Shown here piece by piece: positions 9,867-20,595 of a stretch of 64,000 nt of DNA; the stretch's first letter is position 1; every line of letters starts with the position of its first letter. The stretch lies in assembly GCA_964019055.1 (NCBI GenBank), contig OZ025212.1, positions 15,115,590 through 15,179,589 on the forward strand, given 5' to 3'. Below the pieces are notes generated by a model. It saw nothing but the letters and a program-made list of their open reading frames with translations. It had not been told where the DNA came from and did not search any database. Origin of the DNA: Anthopleura xanthogrammica (lineage: Eukaryota > Cnidaria > Anthozoa > Actiniaria > Actiniidae). A program made the translations under genes and the position numbers.

Positions 9867-11406
9867 TAGCTTAAAAATATCAGAAACACTCAACCTGCAT
9901 AAGCATAATATTATTTAGAGAAAATACAATGAAGTGATCTCTTTAAATTGCTTTAAAATGTCATATCTTAATTCTAGAGCTCAGGTATTGATAGTAAAGC
10001 CAAATGGACTAAATCAAAGACATTCGGAACCTTATAGTAGATAAAAAGAAGTTAAAATCATGTCTTTGAATTTTAAATCTGTAAACAAGTTGCATGAATG
10101 CAGAATTATACAAACTCCGGCGAATTTCCTTCTAAATATTTAAATTCTTCAAGTCAGTGCAAATAAATTACCTGTTTCTGGTCTTTCTTGAAAGTTTTAT
10201 GCAGTTTTTGAAGCCATTTCGACGAAAGAAAGTCCACAACAGCTCGAAGTTTTCTTGCCAAACTTATTCTTCTACTTTCAAAATGGTGGCATTTCTCTCT
10301 AGTCCCCAGGATCCTCTCAACTAAATAGCAGGTTTTTAACGGAGGGAGGGGTAGTGGGATGTAAAAACGTTCTTTATAAATTCAAAATCTGTGAATTTAT
10401 CTAGATGCCATTTGAAAACAAATGTAAAGAATAAATAAGAACAAAATTCATCTATTTTTCGGGAAAAAAGTGTTTCCTGACTCTGTCCACAAAATTCCTG
10501 AAATTGCGTAAAATGTACTTATAACATTTTGTTCAACCTTAAAAATAAGATTCTTTCAATTTCGAAAACTTCCCTTTTTTAAACACTGTTCACTCGTTGT
10601 ACATGTTAGCCAATATCCTTGAAGAGCTTTTCATTCTCTTGTGAAGAAACACCTGAATTTGACCATGTAAATGTCACTTTACAGTTGAAGCAACTTAAAA
10701 AGTAACATTTTCCCATTTTAAAAACTTATTGAAATGATAAATTTATGTAATTCGCATATATTTATTAATTATTCTGTCATAAAAAGATAATATTGATAAG
10801 CTTTTGTAATACTATTACGTAAGATACTTTTATGGTGCAAAGTGAAAAAATTACAGGACAATATCAGGATTATTTTTTAGCGACTGATTTAACTGTCATC
10901 TTTTCTTTTAAAAGTCCTTAGGAAGAGAATAGAATTATACCCAGCAGGAGATTCATGTAAAAAAATAATACAAAAGGGCTAGAGTTTCTAGAAAATTGCT
11001 TTTGAAGTGAAAATAATTTTCCTCTTATTTTCTCTTCGTTTTCTTTTTTCTTCGCTTTTTGGTCTCTCTGAGTATCGATCCAAATTGCCAAACTTTTCAG
11101 TTATTTAATCATACTGGTTCAAGACGAATAAGTACAACATAGTTTTAATTACAAAATTGCCAAATACTTAGTTAAAATTTTAAGGCGACAGCTGATCTAA
11201 ATTTGAATAGAAAACTAATTCAATTATATTGAAATAGAATTTAAAGTCCAATTGAATTGATACAAGACACGTACTAAGTCTTATATATCTTTTCAATCTT
11301 TAGCGATTAATAGTTCTTCTTTGTCGTTCAATCTCCTGTGAAGGCCGGTTACAAGAAGAAGAAAAGTGATCAACAAAATTATTTTAGAGTGAGAATTGCA
11401 AAAGCC
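9867..11406. other. GPCR3-GPCR4 spacer and GPCR4 5' flank
   Basis: No gene is seen. From about 10653 onward the sequence is duplicated at 20857. A segment of about 165 bases (10841-11005) is absent from the second copy and is bounded by the direct repeat AGTGAAAA. A TTATATAT element at 11281-11288 lies about 120 bases before the GPCR4 ATG. The frame is open for 23 codons upstream of that ATG but offers only a GTG. Confidence 0.6.
11281..11288 (+). promoter_or_regulatory. TATA-like element upstream of GPCR4
   Basis: TTATATAT lies 119 bases before the ATG and is conserved, with its surroundings, in front of GPCR5. Conservation here may only reflect the recent duplication. Confidence 0.3.
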
Positions 11407-12369
11407 ATGAAATATATACACAAGTGTACAGAATTATTCTCAGATGTAGTACATGAATTCACAGATAATAACAGCGAAAGTTCGTTCATATTTGGAATTA
11501 TCAACGGTGTGTTAGCTGTACCAACAGCTGCTGCCAATGCTCTGGTTATCGCGGCCATTCTGAAGACGTCTTCGTTACGAACACCGTCGTATCTTCTACT
11601 GACAAGTCTCGCCTTCAGTGACGTTGCTGCAGGACTTAGTCAAGCTCTTTACTCATCATTAGTGTTCATGATTTTCGAGAGAAAAAGTATTGCTTTCTGT
11701 TATTCTCTCCTTCTTTATTACGTAATCGCAAATTGGACACAGTGGGCTTCACTCTTCACTATAACAGCCATCAGTGTGGACAGGTACTTGGCCATACGAC
11801 TCAAGATGCGGTACAGATCTGTTGTCACAGTACGGAAAGTAAGGTGCATCTTAAGTGTGATATGGATTATTTCATTTCTTGCTATGGCTTCACCAGTCAT
11901 GTTTGAAGCCGATATTCCAACTTATGGGATCTTTAACTGTGTTTTTCATGTAACGTGTTTATCGATCATCATAATTTGCTACACGATGTCGTTCAGAGCC
12001 CTTAAGATCCACTGTGCTCAGACCCAACCACAGGGTAACCAACAACCCAACAGTACAACACAGTCCAATGCCATCGATGTTCTCAAGTACAGAAAGCTCT
12101 TAAAGACTATGGTACTGATAGTGGTGGTAATCTTAGTTTGCTACCTACCACTTGTTGCCATATTTGTCGTCATTTCGACTGCACCTGACTCGTATAGATC
12201 ACAGGAATTTGCAAGATACATCGAGACTATTGATCTGAATGTTGTATGGAGTCTCGTTTGTGTGATGTACCTGAATTCATCGATAAATCCTATAATCTAC
12301 CTCACTCGTATGACAGATATACGACTAGCTTGTGTTCGGCTACTCAGACGATTTATTCGTTGTAAATAA
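11407..12369 (+). CDS. Intronless class A GPCR 4
   Basis: This 320-aa receptor starts at the ATG aligned with GPCR1 and GPCR3 (MKYIHKCTEL, Cys7 conserved). The frame is open upstream only to a GTG at 11338. Landmarks are the sequon NNS near residue 21, N44 (TM1), LAFSD (TM2), Cys98 at TM3, DRY at 125-127, CYLP in TM6 and NPIIY in TM7, then a basic tail ending RRFIRCK. The ECL1/TM3 region differs from GPCR1-3. It is the near-identical parent or sister of GPCR5: I count about 23 amino-acid differences in 320, six of them packed into eight residues at loop 2/TM4. A candidate AATAAA lies at 12499-12504. It is convergent with EPDR-A, with about 190 bases between the stop codons. Confidence 0.93.
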   Translation: MKYIHKCTELFSDVVHEFTDNNSESSFIFGIINGVLAVPTAAANALVIAAILKTSSLRTPSYLLLTSLAFSDVAAGLSQALYSSLVFMIFERKSIAFCYSLLLYYVIANWTQWASLFTITAISVDRYLAIRLKMRYRSVVTVRKVRCILSVIWIISFLAMASPVMFEADIPTYGIFNCVFHVTCLSIIIICYTMSFRALKIHCAQTQPQGNQQPNSTTQSNAIDVLKYRKLLKTMVLIVVVILVCYLPLVAIFVVISTAPDSYRSQEFARYIETIDLNVVWSLVCVMYLNSSINPIIYLTRMTDIRLACVRLLRRFIRCK

Positions 12370-12498
12370 GCGATATGAATATCGAATATAAATAACGATA
12401 AACAAGTTATTGTAACTAACTATTAGATATAGGCTCCAGGTTTTAATATATGATTGAATCCCAGTACAAACACTATGACATTCTTAATTTATCCCAGT

Positions 12499-12504
12499 AA
12501 ATAA
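12499..12504 (+). terminator. Candidate polyadenylation signal for GPCR4
   Basis: AATAAA lies 130 bases past the GPCR4 stop and inside the short interval shared with the convergent EPDR-A 3' end. Confidence 0.4.
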
Positions 12505-12559
12505 AACAAAATGTGAACCAATTCCATTTCTTCCCGTGTTATAGGTTGTGCTCGCAGTC

Positions 12560-12748
12560 TTAAAATCCTCGAGCTTTGTGAAGGCTTCCCACTGTTCCTT
12601 CGGGTAGAGGAAGGTCATGTTGAAGTTCATAACAGTTCATGGTTGTGGTTAAGTCGCTGTCATCCACACTCAGTGTTATGTCGGACAAACTATAAAACAA
12701 ACAAACATTTGCTCGATACTTGCTCGATTATTGGCTAATATATTATTA

Positions 12749-12789
<41 letters not shown>

Positions 12790-15494
12790 TATTTATTTAT
12801 TTTTTTAATTACTGCGATTTTCAACATCCTGCTAGCTCTGACACTTCAATGGCTTCTTGTAAAATTGTTTTTTGTTACATTAATCAAAACTATAATCAGT
12901 CGGTACCTTGTATATTTTTGACTGCCGGTAGTGAACAACAAATTCCAATGGGAAACTCGCAACTTACAAGTAACAAGTTCGCAATATATTGAGAATTGAA
13001 GTAAGCAGTTTGGGAGGATTTCCTCTCCTCGATTTTAATTACGCATATTAATGACCTGATCATTGGTCCTAATATAAAATAGATGACTAATTTTATTATT
13101 GTTCCGATATCAAAGCCTTTACGAAGTAAAATAAATAATGGAATATATGATGGATTATTAAGAAATAAACGAAGTAATGAAATTACGAAATGGGATGTTG
13201 GAATAAAGGAATAATGAGATAATGGAATAATTGGGGAAAAAATGAAAAAATGATCCAATATAAACCTTGAATAATAGATTTCTTTGTTGTCCCTTTCTTC
13301 ATTGTACGCGATGGAGTAACTAAACACACATTCACCACCAGCTTCAGTTTCTACAGCTATGAACATTTCTGGAAGAAAAGATTGAAATATTTATCTTGAC
13401 TTGTAAGCGTCAAGCAAGAATAGACCATCTTTAGCTTTGGTCACCAATAACGCAACGCGACTCGGGTTCGAGTCCCATCGAGCTCGGTGTCGTATGTGAG
13501 TAGACTGAGTTGTTTGTTGGTTCTCTACTGTGCTTCGAGGGTTTTTCTCCAGGTTCTCTGGTTTTCCCCCCTCCATAAAAATCAACGTCAATTTCAGTTT
13601 CACTCAGTTGGCACCTAGCTCTATTGTGATTATCCTATCCCCCCCCCCCCCCCCCCCCCCGCTATGATACAACAGCCAAAGCATAATAGATTAGATTACA
13701 TTGCTTATCCTTTGTCCGGATGACACCGGAGTACCTCTTGAAATCAACACCATAACGGCTCGTACCAATACGACCCTCACCAACCTTTCGAGCTTCTGCA
13801 GGGATTCCAAAAGTTGAAAAGGCTCCTTTGAGAGGGAAAGCGGTGCAGCTGTTGTCACGTAAAAAATACTGCTTTCCCTGTAAAATTATTCGTGTGAAAT
13901 ATTTCGTTATTGACATGGTGGCAGCGGTGGGATAAGATAGAGAATGGAGTTTTCATGCATCGTGATATACACTTCTATCGTACGAGGCGAGAGATGAGTG
14001 TACTACCGCTACGCCACGTACCCGACACGCGTGAAAAACGTCTGCGCATGCTCTAAGTCCGCAGGCAAATTAGTCAAAAGCGTCTTCGTGCTATTTCACA
14101 CATGCCTGAAGAATAGTCTTTACAAAATGCCAAAACTTAAAGTCAGTTCTTGAAACTTAAGGCTCATTCTTTCATATTGCCTTTATTGATACAGTATCTT
14201 GGTCTCACAAAAGTATACCCACGAAGTTTTTTGTATACTTGGAGAAAACAAGCATTTATTTTCTCACTAAAACTCTTGTAAATTCTTGGAAAGCGTGCTG
14301 AAAGGCACGCATGCGCAAACGTTTTTCTCTAGTATCCACGTACCCTTGCATGAGGTACTTAGGAGTTTTATCTATGCTACCATTGGCTAATATAATCACG
14401 ATGTACCTCTTTGTATCTTTGGATGAGGGTGTATGGAATGCGATGCCTGTCGTCACCTTCAATCTTCACACGTTGGCTGTTTTCGTCGTAAGCTATTTTG
14501 ATCATTCGAGGAACGGTTTTTCTATTAACGATGTCGTAATAAAACTGAAAACAAATATAATATAAATTGGTTTGTGATGGGTTTCTCTCAACCTTTACTT
14601 TCGTCTTGCCAAGCCTTGGCTCACAGCCGAAAATAAGTACTTTCTTAAGGTGGTTCGAATCCTCTTATCCTAAGACTGGCCCAACACGTACCGAAGGAAT
14701 TTCTAACCGTTCAAAAAATTGACCAGTAAATACCATTCACACCGAACCGTCTCTTTAATTTGTACGGCTAGGGATTTGAATTTTTGTCCGAATACTGTTT
14801 GACGTACAAAAGCCCGTGCATTCAAGTATGCGAATACATTAGATGGGGTCATACTTTTGCGCTTTAATTTTCATCTCGGAAATAATCTCAAATTTTAACC
14901 AAGACATAAATCAGTACTTACTAGTTGAAGATTGCCACGGAACTGTTTGGCAGGTACTGTGAATGTAAAAGAAAAAAGTTGGAGGAGGAGAATAAGAACA
15001 AGACGTAGATTATATAACTAGGAGTTTCTGGGATTTCCACTGGAACATAAACGTGACGGCGAAGGTACAGGGACGAGCGAGTGCGTTTTAGGGCAAAAAT
15101 TCTTGCCAAAACTGCAGGAACTCTATATCAGAACGATTTAGTAGATTTGCTCTCGTTTTTTTGACGTCAAAAAGAGTAAATAGAAATGTGAATTTAAGGA
15201 GGGGAATTTTGCCTTCATCTTCTTGTTGAAGACGAAACCATTCTCAAGCTTTTTTCTCGCCAAATTGAAGTACATGTGTAGTATTAGATTTTCCGCCGGC
15301 CAAAGGTGAGAAATTCGGGATAAAATCGCATGCGCACTGAAAACGATTCTTAAACTTTGAACTGGCTTATATATAGCGAGAAAATAAAGAATTTTCAATG
15401 ATAATCATTGCTTACCACATCCTGCACTTGCAGCCTGACTTCCGCTGATGACCAAACTGATACACATGTACAGTAGAACTAAACTCAACATCAT
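12560..15494 (-). CDS. EPDR-A: secreted ependymin-related protein, six exons
   Basis: The exons, 5' to 3' on the minus strand, are 15494-15416, 14956-14922, 14544-14407, 13877-13727 (donor uncertain), 13368-13266 and 12689-12560, giving about 211 aa. Exon 1 encodes a signal peptide (MMLSLVLLYMCISLV...) ending at the first Cys. Exon 3 carries the YDE...RVKIEG segment. Exon 4 carries the IPAEARKV..GRIGTSRYGV block typical of ependymin-related proteins (compare IPANAS...GRIG in the paralogues). Four cysteines match EPDR-B and EPDR-C. EPDR proteins are secreted or lysosomal, probably lipid-binding; the role here is unknown. Exon phases equal those of EPDR-B and EPDR-C. At the homologous end of exon 4 the donor GT is replaced by AT, so splicing may use TCCG|GTGTCA at 13726. 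It lacks the C-terminal RARR site. Confidence 0.85.
12742..12811. repeat. ATT microsatellite
   Basis: A run of ATT with one ATC interruption followed by ATTT repeats, inside EPDR-A intron 5. The duplicate copy at 23343-23440 is longer and has extra ATC interruptions. Confidence 0.9.
13440..13610 (+). mobile_element. tRNA-derived SINE in EPDR-A intron 4
   Basis: A polymerase III B-box (GGGTTCGAGTCCC, about 13463-13475) is followed by a body with TTGTTGGTTCTCTACTGTGC, CTTCGAGGGTTTTTCTCC and a pyrimidine-rich GGTTTTCCCCCCTCC. This matches a widespread cnidarian SINE pattern. The body also resembles the SINE at 42200 (CTTCGAGGGTTTTT), supporting a shared family. Confidence 0.7.
13639..13660. repeat. 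Poly-C homopolymer of about 22 bases
   Basis: A run of C bases follows TATCCTAT inside EPDR-A intron 4. Homopolymer length may be unreliable in the assembly. Confidence 0.9.
14025..14335 (-). mobile_element. MITE (ACAC...GAAAAACG ends) in EPDR-A intron 3
   Basis: Terminal inverted repeats GAAAAACGTYTGCGCATGC are preceded by ACAC or a close variant. The element is about 311 bp. It is the same element as 18487-18808, and on the coding strand it sits in the same intron and orientation in both EPDR-A and EPDR-B. Confidence 0.85.
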
Positions 15495-15568
15495 TGAACA
15501 ATGTTTTCAAAACTGGCGCTTGTGACAAAATCGAGAACGTTATGCTAAAATGAACAATATTTTAATTC

Positions 15569-15576
15569 TTTTTATA
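15569..15576 (-). promoter_or_regulatory. TATA box candidate of EPDR-A
   Basis: On the minus strand TATAAAAA lies about 75 bases before the ATG. Position and spacing match candidates in front of EPDR-B and EPDR-C. Confidence 0.5.
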
Positions 15577-16920
15577 GTCCTTACTAGAACTTATTAGCTA
15601 GTTAGTGTTAGTCCAATCCAACTGTACAAATAAGAGAAAATAAATGTATTACTAATTACATTTTAATCACAACAACAACAACAAGAATGCGAGAAAGAAT
15701 AATAATGATGATAATAATGATATGAAGATGTTGGTCGTTGTGATATGGCAAAATTATAGTTTGAGCAGCGGAATACAGCTTGCTTCAAAGAAAATTTGTT
15801 GTGCGCGGACAAGCAATACAAAACATTTACTAAAACTGTGTTTTTTGAACCAATTTGTTTTTAGAAAAGTCAATATTTATTAATTTACTTATATTCAATT
15901 TTTGGTATTTGAACAGCTTATATTATCACATGAATGGACGTTATTAGAATCAACATTAAAGATTTGCAAGTTTTTCTACGTTTTTTTTTTCCTGCATCAC
16001 CTTAGAGTTTTTTTGAATATTTCGAATTGAATAAAATCGAATAACAGATGCTGTAAAAAAAGATTAACAATGTTAAGGGTTCGAATCAAATAAAGAATTT
16101 GAAGACAAAATGATATTTAAAAAAGTATTAAAAAAAAAACTTCTCTAGATACTGTGGGATTCGAACGAAAGTCTAATTAATTCCCCCAAAAAATTGGTTC
16201 CACTGTGCCATACCCCCGAGATATCCGCAGAGCTAAGGCGTCGTATGGACTTCGGATCCAACGGCAAAAATAATGGAGTCATACCTCTCGATCTGAGGAG
16301 GGAATTAGCACCTGGATGGGTGATCTAAAACTTATATTGTACTTAAGCCTTTATTTCTATGTTTTCTTTTTGCTAAAGATACTTGAATAGACATATAGAA
16401 CTTTGATGTTTTTGCTCACAATTTGCCCGAATCCTATCTACCCAGTCTTGTCCAGTCTCGGAGCTACAGATTAGCACCATGGGAAATAACAAAATAACAC
16501 CGGTTTGTATGTTTAATTGCAAACCTTAGAAAAATTAATCATTTATCTAAATTAACATGTGCTTATTTATTTACTTAGAGGTCAATCAGCTGTGTCATAG
16601 TTATTAAACTAACCATTTTTGATTAAAATTGAAAACAAATATTGTAAAAGCAAAATACAACATTCGATAGGGTTTAAACGATTGTTTACCACTTTAAGAA
16701 ATAATAAAATTTATTATTTTGAAATACGTCATTAAATGTTCTTTCCTGGACGTCGCAAAGAGAAGATTCACAGATTGAAATACAAATACCACTAATGTCT
16801 AATGAAGAAATTTGAAATCATAAGAGCATCCACTAAAGCTGAGGCGCCGTATGGACTTCAGAAGTGACTGCGATTAACGGTCGATCCATCCTTAATGTAC
16901 GCATTACGCATGATAATCTA

Positions 16921-17389
16921 GCTGGAAGGCATCAGGGGAGATACTGTACTTGCTGCCACCCAGGCCGTATACCTAGAGCTAATCCCTTGTATTATCTGCC
17001 ACGCATGTCGATTTCAAGTGGAAAATAATCTAGTCTATCTGCAGGTGCAAGAAATGCGGCCAACTATCCCTGGCCCCTTCTCTACGACAACCATCATTAC
17101 CACCACAACCACCAATAGGATCTTTCCAGCTAATAATCACGTGACTGTAACTGGAGAGCAAAAAAATCCTATTTCGTTTATTCAAAATGATAATTTTCAT
17201 TCAACTTGTAATGCCTTGGGTGAAGCCTTTTTTCAAAATGCTGTTATACCCTCAAAACACGCTTTTGATCTTAAGATACTAAGCTTTTCAGAGTCTGCTT
17301 GCCTTCCAGTGAAGTTTCCCCCAAGGGACCGTGAGCTCAACCCATTGGCTATTGAAGTGAATGATATATCATCAGATGAATGTTAGCTG
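16921..17389 (+). pseudogene. Unrecognised coding relic or terminal exon
   Basis: The frame is open from just after a TAG at about 16918 to a TAG at 17384-17386. The product is not low-complexity apart from a Thr-rich stretch (TTTIITTTTTN), and it ends with ...LNPLAIEVNDISSDEC. No ATG starts it, and I recognise no domain. It could be the last exon of a gene whose upstream part is degraded (acceptor CTGCAG near 17043) or a transposon gene fragment. Translation from the internal ATG at about 17054 would give about 110 aa. Confidence 0.28.
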
Positions 17390-17620
17390 CAAAGGGCTTC
17401 AATGGCCATTTGTACATCTTTTTCTTTACGTGAATGCGTGACAACAAGTCAGGGCCAAAATGATCCAATCTACTTTTTATAAAGCATCTGTCATTAGAAG
17501 ATGATGACATTATGATGACAAGAAAAGTTTAAAGTAATTTCAGGCTGTTTTCAATGTTTTCATTCGTGACACATCAAGATGATCAGCTGCAGCCATGCAG
17601 TTTTAATTGCAAACGTACAG

Positions 17621-17628
17621 GATAAAAA
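17621..17628 (+). promoter_or_regulatory. TATA-like box candidate of EPDR-B
   Basis: GATAAAAA lies 79 bases before the ATG. The bases between it and the ATG (GCGGGTTAGAATCAACGAAA) resemble the EPDR-C leader (GCGGGGTAGATTCACCGAAA), so the core promoter and leader are conserved between these paralogues. Confidence 0.5.
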
Positions 17629-17699
17629 GCAGGAAGAAGCGGGTTAGAATCAACGAAAACACAAGCACTACGTCCCTGATCTGTGAAGGTGTTATCAAG

Positions 17700-20595
17700 A
17701 TGAAGAGCATTCTGGTAATTCTTGTCCTGGTAGCTTTCGTTAGACCTGAGCCTTGCCGTAAGTAAATTTTATACTTTACCTTTTCCAAATTTAATTTAGT
17801 AATAAATATCTTTGTTAACTAGAAAATGAACAGTTAAGCCTGCTGCCATCCCTAGAGCAAGTTTGAATCCGACTACATTTTTGTCCCAAAGTTAAATTTA
17901 TACTTAGCAAATTAAAGCACCATTTTGCCCATTCCCACTAAACATTACTGGAGATTAGTGTATTAAACAACATTTTCTATTTTTCTGTGTAACTAGAGGT
18001 ACCGAGAAGACTGAGTGGAGACTACAACTTGGTACGCTAAGCGTTTCTTCATCTTAAACTTAACCCACAAAAAAACTGAACAAACTATCATTATTTCTTT
18101 GCTTCCTTGCTTCCTTGCTTCCTTGCTTCCTTGCTTCCTTGCTTCCTTGCTTCCTTGCTTCCTTGCTTCCTTGCTTCCTTGCTTCCTTGCTTCCTTGCTT
18201 CCTTGCTTCCTTGCTTCCTTGTTCACTTTGCTAAGATCATAGATCTTTCATTATTTTTTCCCCAGTTCACTTACAATGTCGATGAAGACAAAATTAGCTA
18301 CGTAATTGATGGAACAATGTATATCGACCAAGAACACAAACGTACAAGCATTGAAGGCAGATACGGCGAGACAGCTAAATACAAAATAATCCAACTTTTC
18401 GAAGAGGTGAGATTATCATTTAATTCTGTGAGTAGTTTTACTTGAATATATGGTAGTGACAAACAAGCCAAAAAAGGGTGTCCAGGACACTAGAGAAAAA
18501 CGATTGCGCATGCGTGCCTTTCAGCACGCTTTCCAAGAATGTATAGTGTTTTAGTGAGAAAATAAATGCTTGTTTTCTCCGAGTATACAAAACATTTCGT
18601 GGGTATACTTTTGTGAGAACAAGATACAGTAACTGTATTAATAAGGCAATATGAAAGAATGAGCCTTAAGTTTCAAGAACTGACTTTAAGTTTTGGCATT
18701 TTGTAAAGACTATTTTTCAGGCAAGTGTGAAAGTCAAATTTGCACGAAGACACTTTTGACTAATTTGCATACGGACTTAGAGCATGCGCAGACGTTTTTC
18801 ACGCGTGTCGGTGTACAGCTTTGTCCATGCAGCCTTTTATGGTGGTGATGGCCATTTTGGATGATACCAATGGCGTCATCATCTTAGACCACGTATCATT
18901 CTCTTGGGAAGATAATGCTATGCTTAAGTTGTATCCTTATTCGTTTGTCTTATCAAGTGCTCATCAGAAAAAAAGAGAACATACGATTTTCAAGGGAATG
19001 ACACGTGGTTTTGAATGGGAATTGGAAAGACATCTTGCCCAAGCTCTAGAAGTCCATTTTTAAAACCTTTTTGACTTTTAGATTTTTTTCGGATTCTTTC
19101 CTTGAAATAAAGCCAAAGGATGCGTATTTGGGGTTTAATTTGATATGACTCAATACACTTTTGGTACGCAGAGGATCCAGTATTTCATCTCCGAAGGACA
19201 CTGCCAAACTATGACCGTCCAAGGAGAATTCCCAGACATGAATATTCCAGCCAATGCAAGTATAGTTAGTAGAGGACGTATTGGTTCAGCTTCAGATGGC
19301 CTAAATATCGTCAGATATGCTGGGATAACTTCCAAAGGTACTGGTTATTATTTGTTCATAGCAGGTTTTACGAATATGAAAAAAAAACGTACACCAACGA
19401 CCTATATTTTGCCGAACCCTTAAACAACCTCTGGGCTGATCTAAGTCAGGGCATGGCTAACTCATAGATGGAACCCTGAAACAACCTCTGGGCTGATCTA
19501 AGTCAGGGCATGGCTAACTCATAGATGGAACCCTGAAACAACCTCTGGGCTGATCTAAGTCAGGGCATGGCTAACTCATAGATGGAACCCTGAAACAACC
19601 TCTGGGTTGATTTAAGTCAGGGCATGGCTAACTCATAGATGGAACCCTGAAACAACCTCTGGGCTGATTTAAGTCAGGGCATGGCTAACTCATAGATGGA
19701 ACCCTGAAACAACCTCTGGGCTGATCTAAGTCAGGGCGTTGCTAACTCACAGATCAAACCCTGAAACAATCTCTGGGCTGATCTAAGTCAGGGCACGGCG
19801 AACTCACAGATTGATTATGAATTTAGTATGTTGGGTTTTGGAGAAGGAGAAAATTCGAAAACCCGTTGCAAAACCGCTGACTCTAGTGACTTTTTCATCC
19901 GTTGTTTAGGAAAGTATCTTAAGACTGTTACTCAGAAGGATTGCGTACCCACATCTGGCGTTGAATTAGCCAAAGTCGAAGGAGTGAACTTCATCGCTTA
20001 TTCAAGGTGATTTAATAGCCCACAATTAATGAATAATGAATCCTCAATATCAACCATTATAATCCTATGTACCCCTGCAAACGCATGCACAAAAAACCGC
20101 CTGAAGAAACCTCTATAATACGACCAACCTCTGTATATTGGACAGTTATTAAAGAGATACAAACACAATGTGTCACACTTGTCGCACGATCCCCTGATTC
20201 AGGTTTATTTTCCATAAGTAAGCTATTCAATTTTGTATTTAGAACGTACTTCGTTCGATTCTAAAACTCACGATAAGAACGTGGGGTTCGTACGTACTGT
20301 GTCCACGTACTGCACATTTCGTGTCCGAGAATTTTTGATATTAGATCAATTATAACCTAACTCGTTTCCATGTCATGTCGTTTAACACTCACCCGAAATA
20401 TAAGAAATAACACATGATGACGCAGCTACTAATTCCTGGTATGTTTTCTTTGACAGCTTCACCAGAGCATCGTTGGATTTCGATGATGCCGTCTTTGACG
20501 TCCCAACAGAGTGTAGAAAGGTTCACGGCGCCGCAAGAGCTCGTAGATCAGTCGAAGGGATCTTGGACAGCATCAAGCATGTCATTGGGGCCTAA
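17700..20595 (+). CDS. EPDR-B: secreted ependymin-related protein, six exons
   Basis: The exons are 17700-17757, 17997-18031, 18266-18406, 19172-19337, 19910-20006 and 20457-20595, all with GT donors and AG acceptors, giving about 211 aa. Exon 1 is a short signal peptide (MKSILVILVLVAFVRPEPC). Exon 4 has the hallmark DMNIPANASIVSRGRIG, and exon 5 has VTQKDCVPTS with a conserved Cys. The last exon reads ...DDAVFDVPTEC, then RARR and a C-terminal tail SVEGILDSIKHVIGA. Four Cys match EPDR-A and EPDR-C. The product is presumably secreted, possibly lipid-binding as in the family, role unknown. The introns hold a TTCC-type repeat (intron 2), two MITE-type elements (intron 3) and a 57-bp satellite (intron 4). 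A candidate AATAAA is at 20605. Confidence 0.9.
18099..18222. repeat. 8-bp tandem repeat (GCTTCCTT)n in EPDR-B intron 2
   Basis: About fifteen copies of GCTTCCTT occupy most of the 234-base intron 2. Frames through it give repeats such as KEARKQGS or LPCFLAS and are not genes. Confidence 0.95.
18487..18808 (+). mobile_element. MITE (ACAC...GAAAAACG ends) in EPDR-B intron 3
   Basis: The left end ACACTAGAGAAAAACG and right end CGTTTTTCACGCGTGT enclose GCGCATGC motifs. Its copy lies at 14025-14335 in EPDR-A intron 3, in the same orientation relative to the gene. Confidence 0.85.
18850..19050. mobile_element. Degenerate copy of the GGAATAGACC MITE family
   Basis: Segments such as CTCTTGGGAAG, AAAAGAGAACAT and CAAGGGAATGACACGTGGTT align with the interior of the 22950-23122 element. 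The ends are degraded. Located in EPDR-B intron 3. Confidence 0.5.
19415..19813 (-). repeat. Seven copies of a 57-bp tandem repeat in EPDR-B intron 4
   Basis: Units start at 19415, 19472, 19529, 19586, 19643, 19700 and 19757, exactly 57 bp apart. They contain CCTGAAACAACCTCTGGGCT and GATCTAAGTCAGGGCATGGC. Related units occur near 23960, 35154, 38121 (several copies) and 44884, so this is the internal repeat of a dispersed element. Confidence 0.95.

Larger units (their letters stand above)
10653..13221. repeat. Segmental duplication, copy 1 (GPCR4 plus EPDR-A last exon)
   Basis: Matches 20857-23862 in the same orientation. Homology starts at CTGAATTTGACCATGTAAAT and ends at GATAATGGAATAAT. 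It includes the GPCR4 5' flank, the whole GPCR4 gene, the EPDR-A last exon and most of EPDR-A intron 5. Copy 1 carries about 165 extra bases near 10841 and lacks the elements inserted in copy 2. Confidence 0.92.
15495..17699. other. EPDR-A / EPDR-B divergent intergenic region
   Basis: The two EPDR genes point away from each other across about 2.2 kb. It holds their candidate TATA boxes (15569-15576 minus, 17621-17628 plus), a possible coding relic at 16921-17389, and two short similar stretches (GCTAAGGCGTCGTATGGACT at about 16232 and a variant at about 16838). The segment near 16290-16325 loosely resembles 5S rRNA (TTAGCACCTGGATGGGTGAT) but is too degraded to call. Confidence 0.5.

Noticed and set aside
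16285..16330. 5S rRNA-like stretch
   Set aside because: Only about 20 bases resemble the 5S internal promoter; the rest does not fold or align, so no RNA gene is called.
17993..18445. Repetitive frames KEARKQGS and LPCFLAS
   Set aside because: Octamer tandem repeat in EPDR-B intron 2; only the overlap with exon 3 is coding, in a different context.
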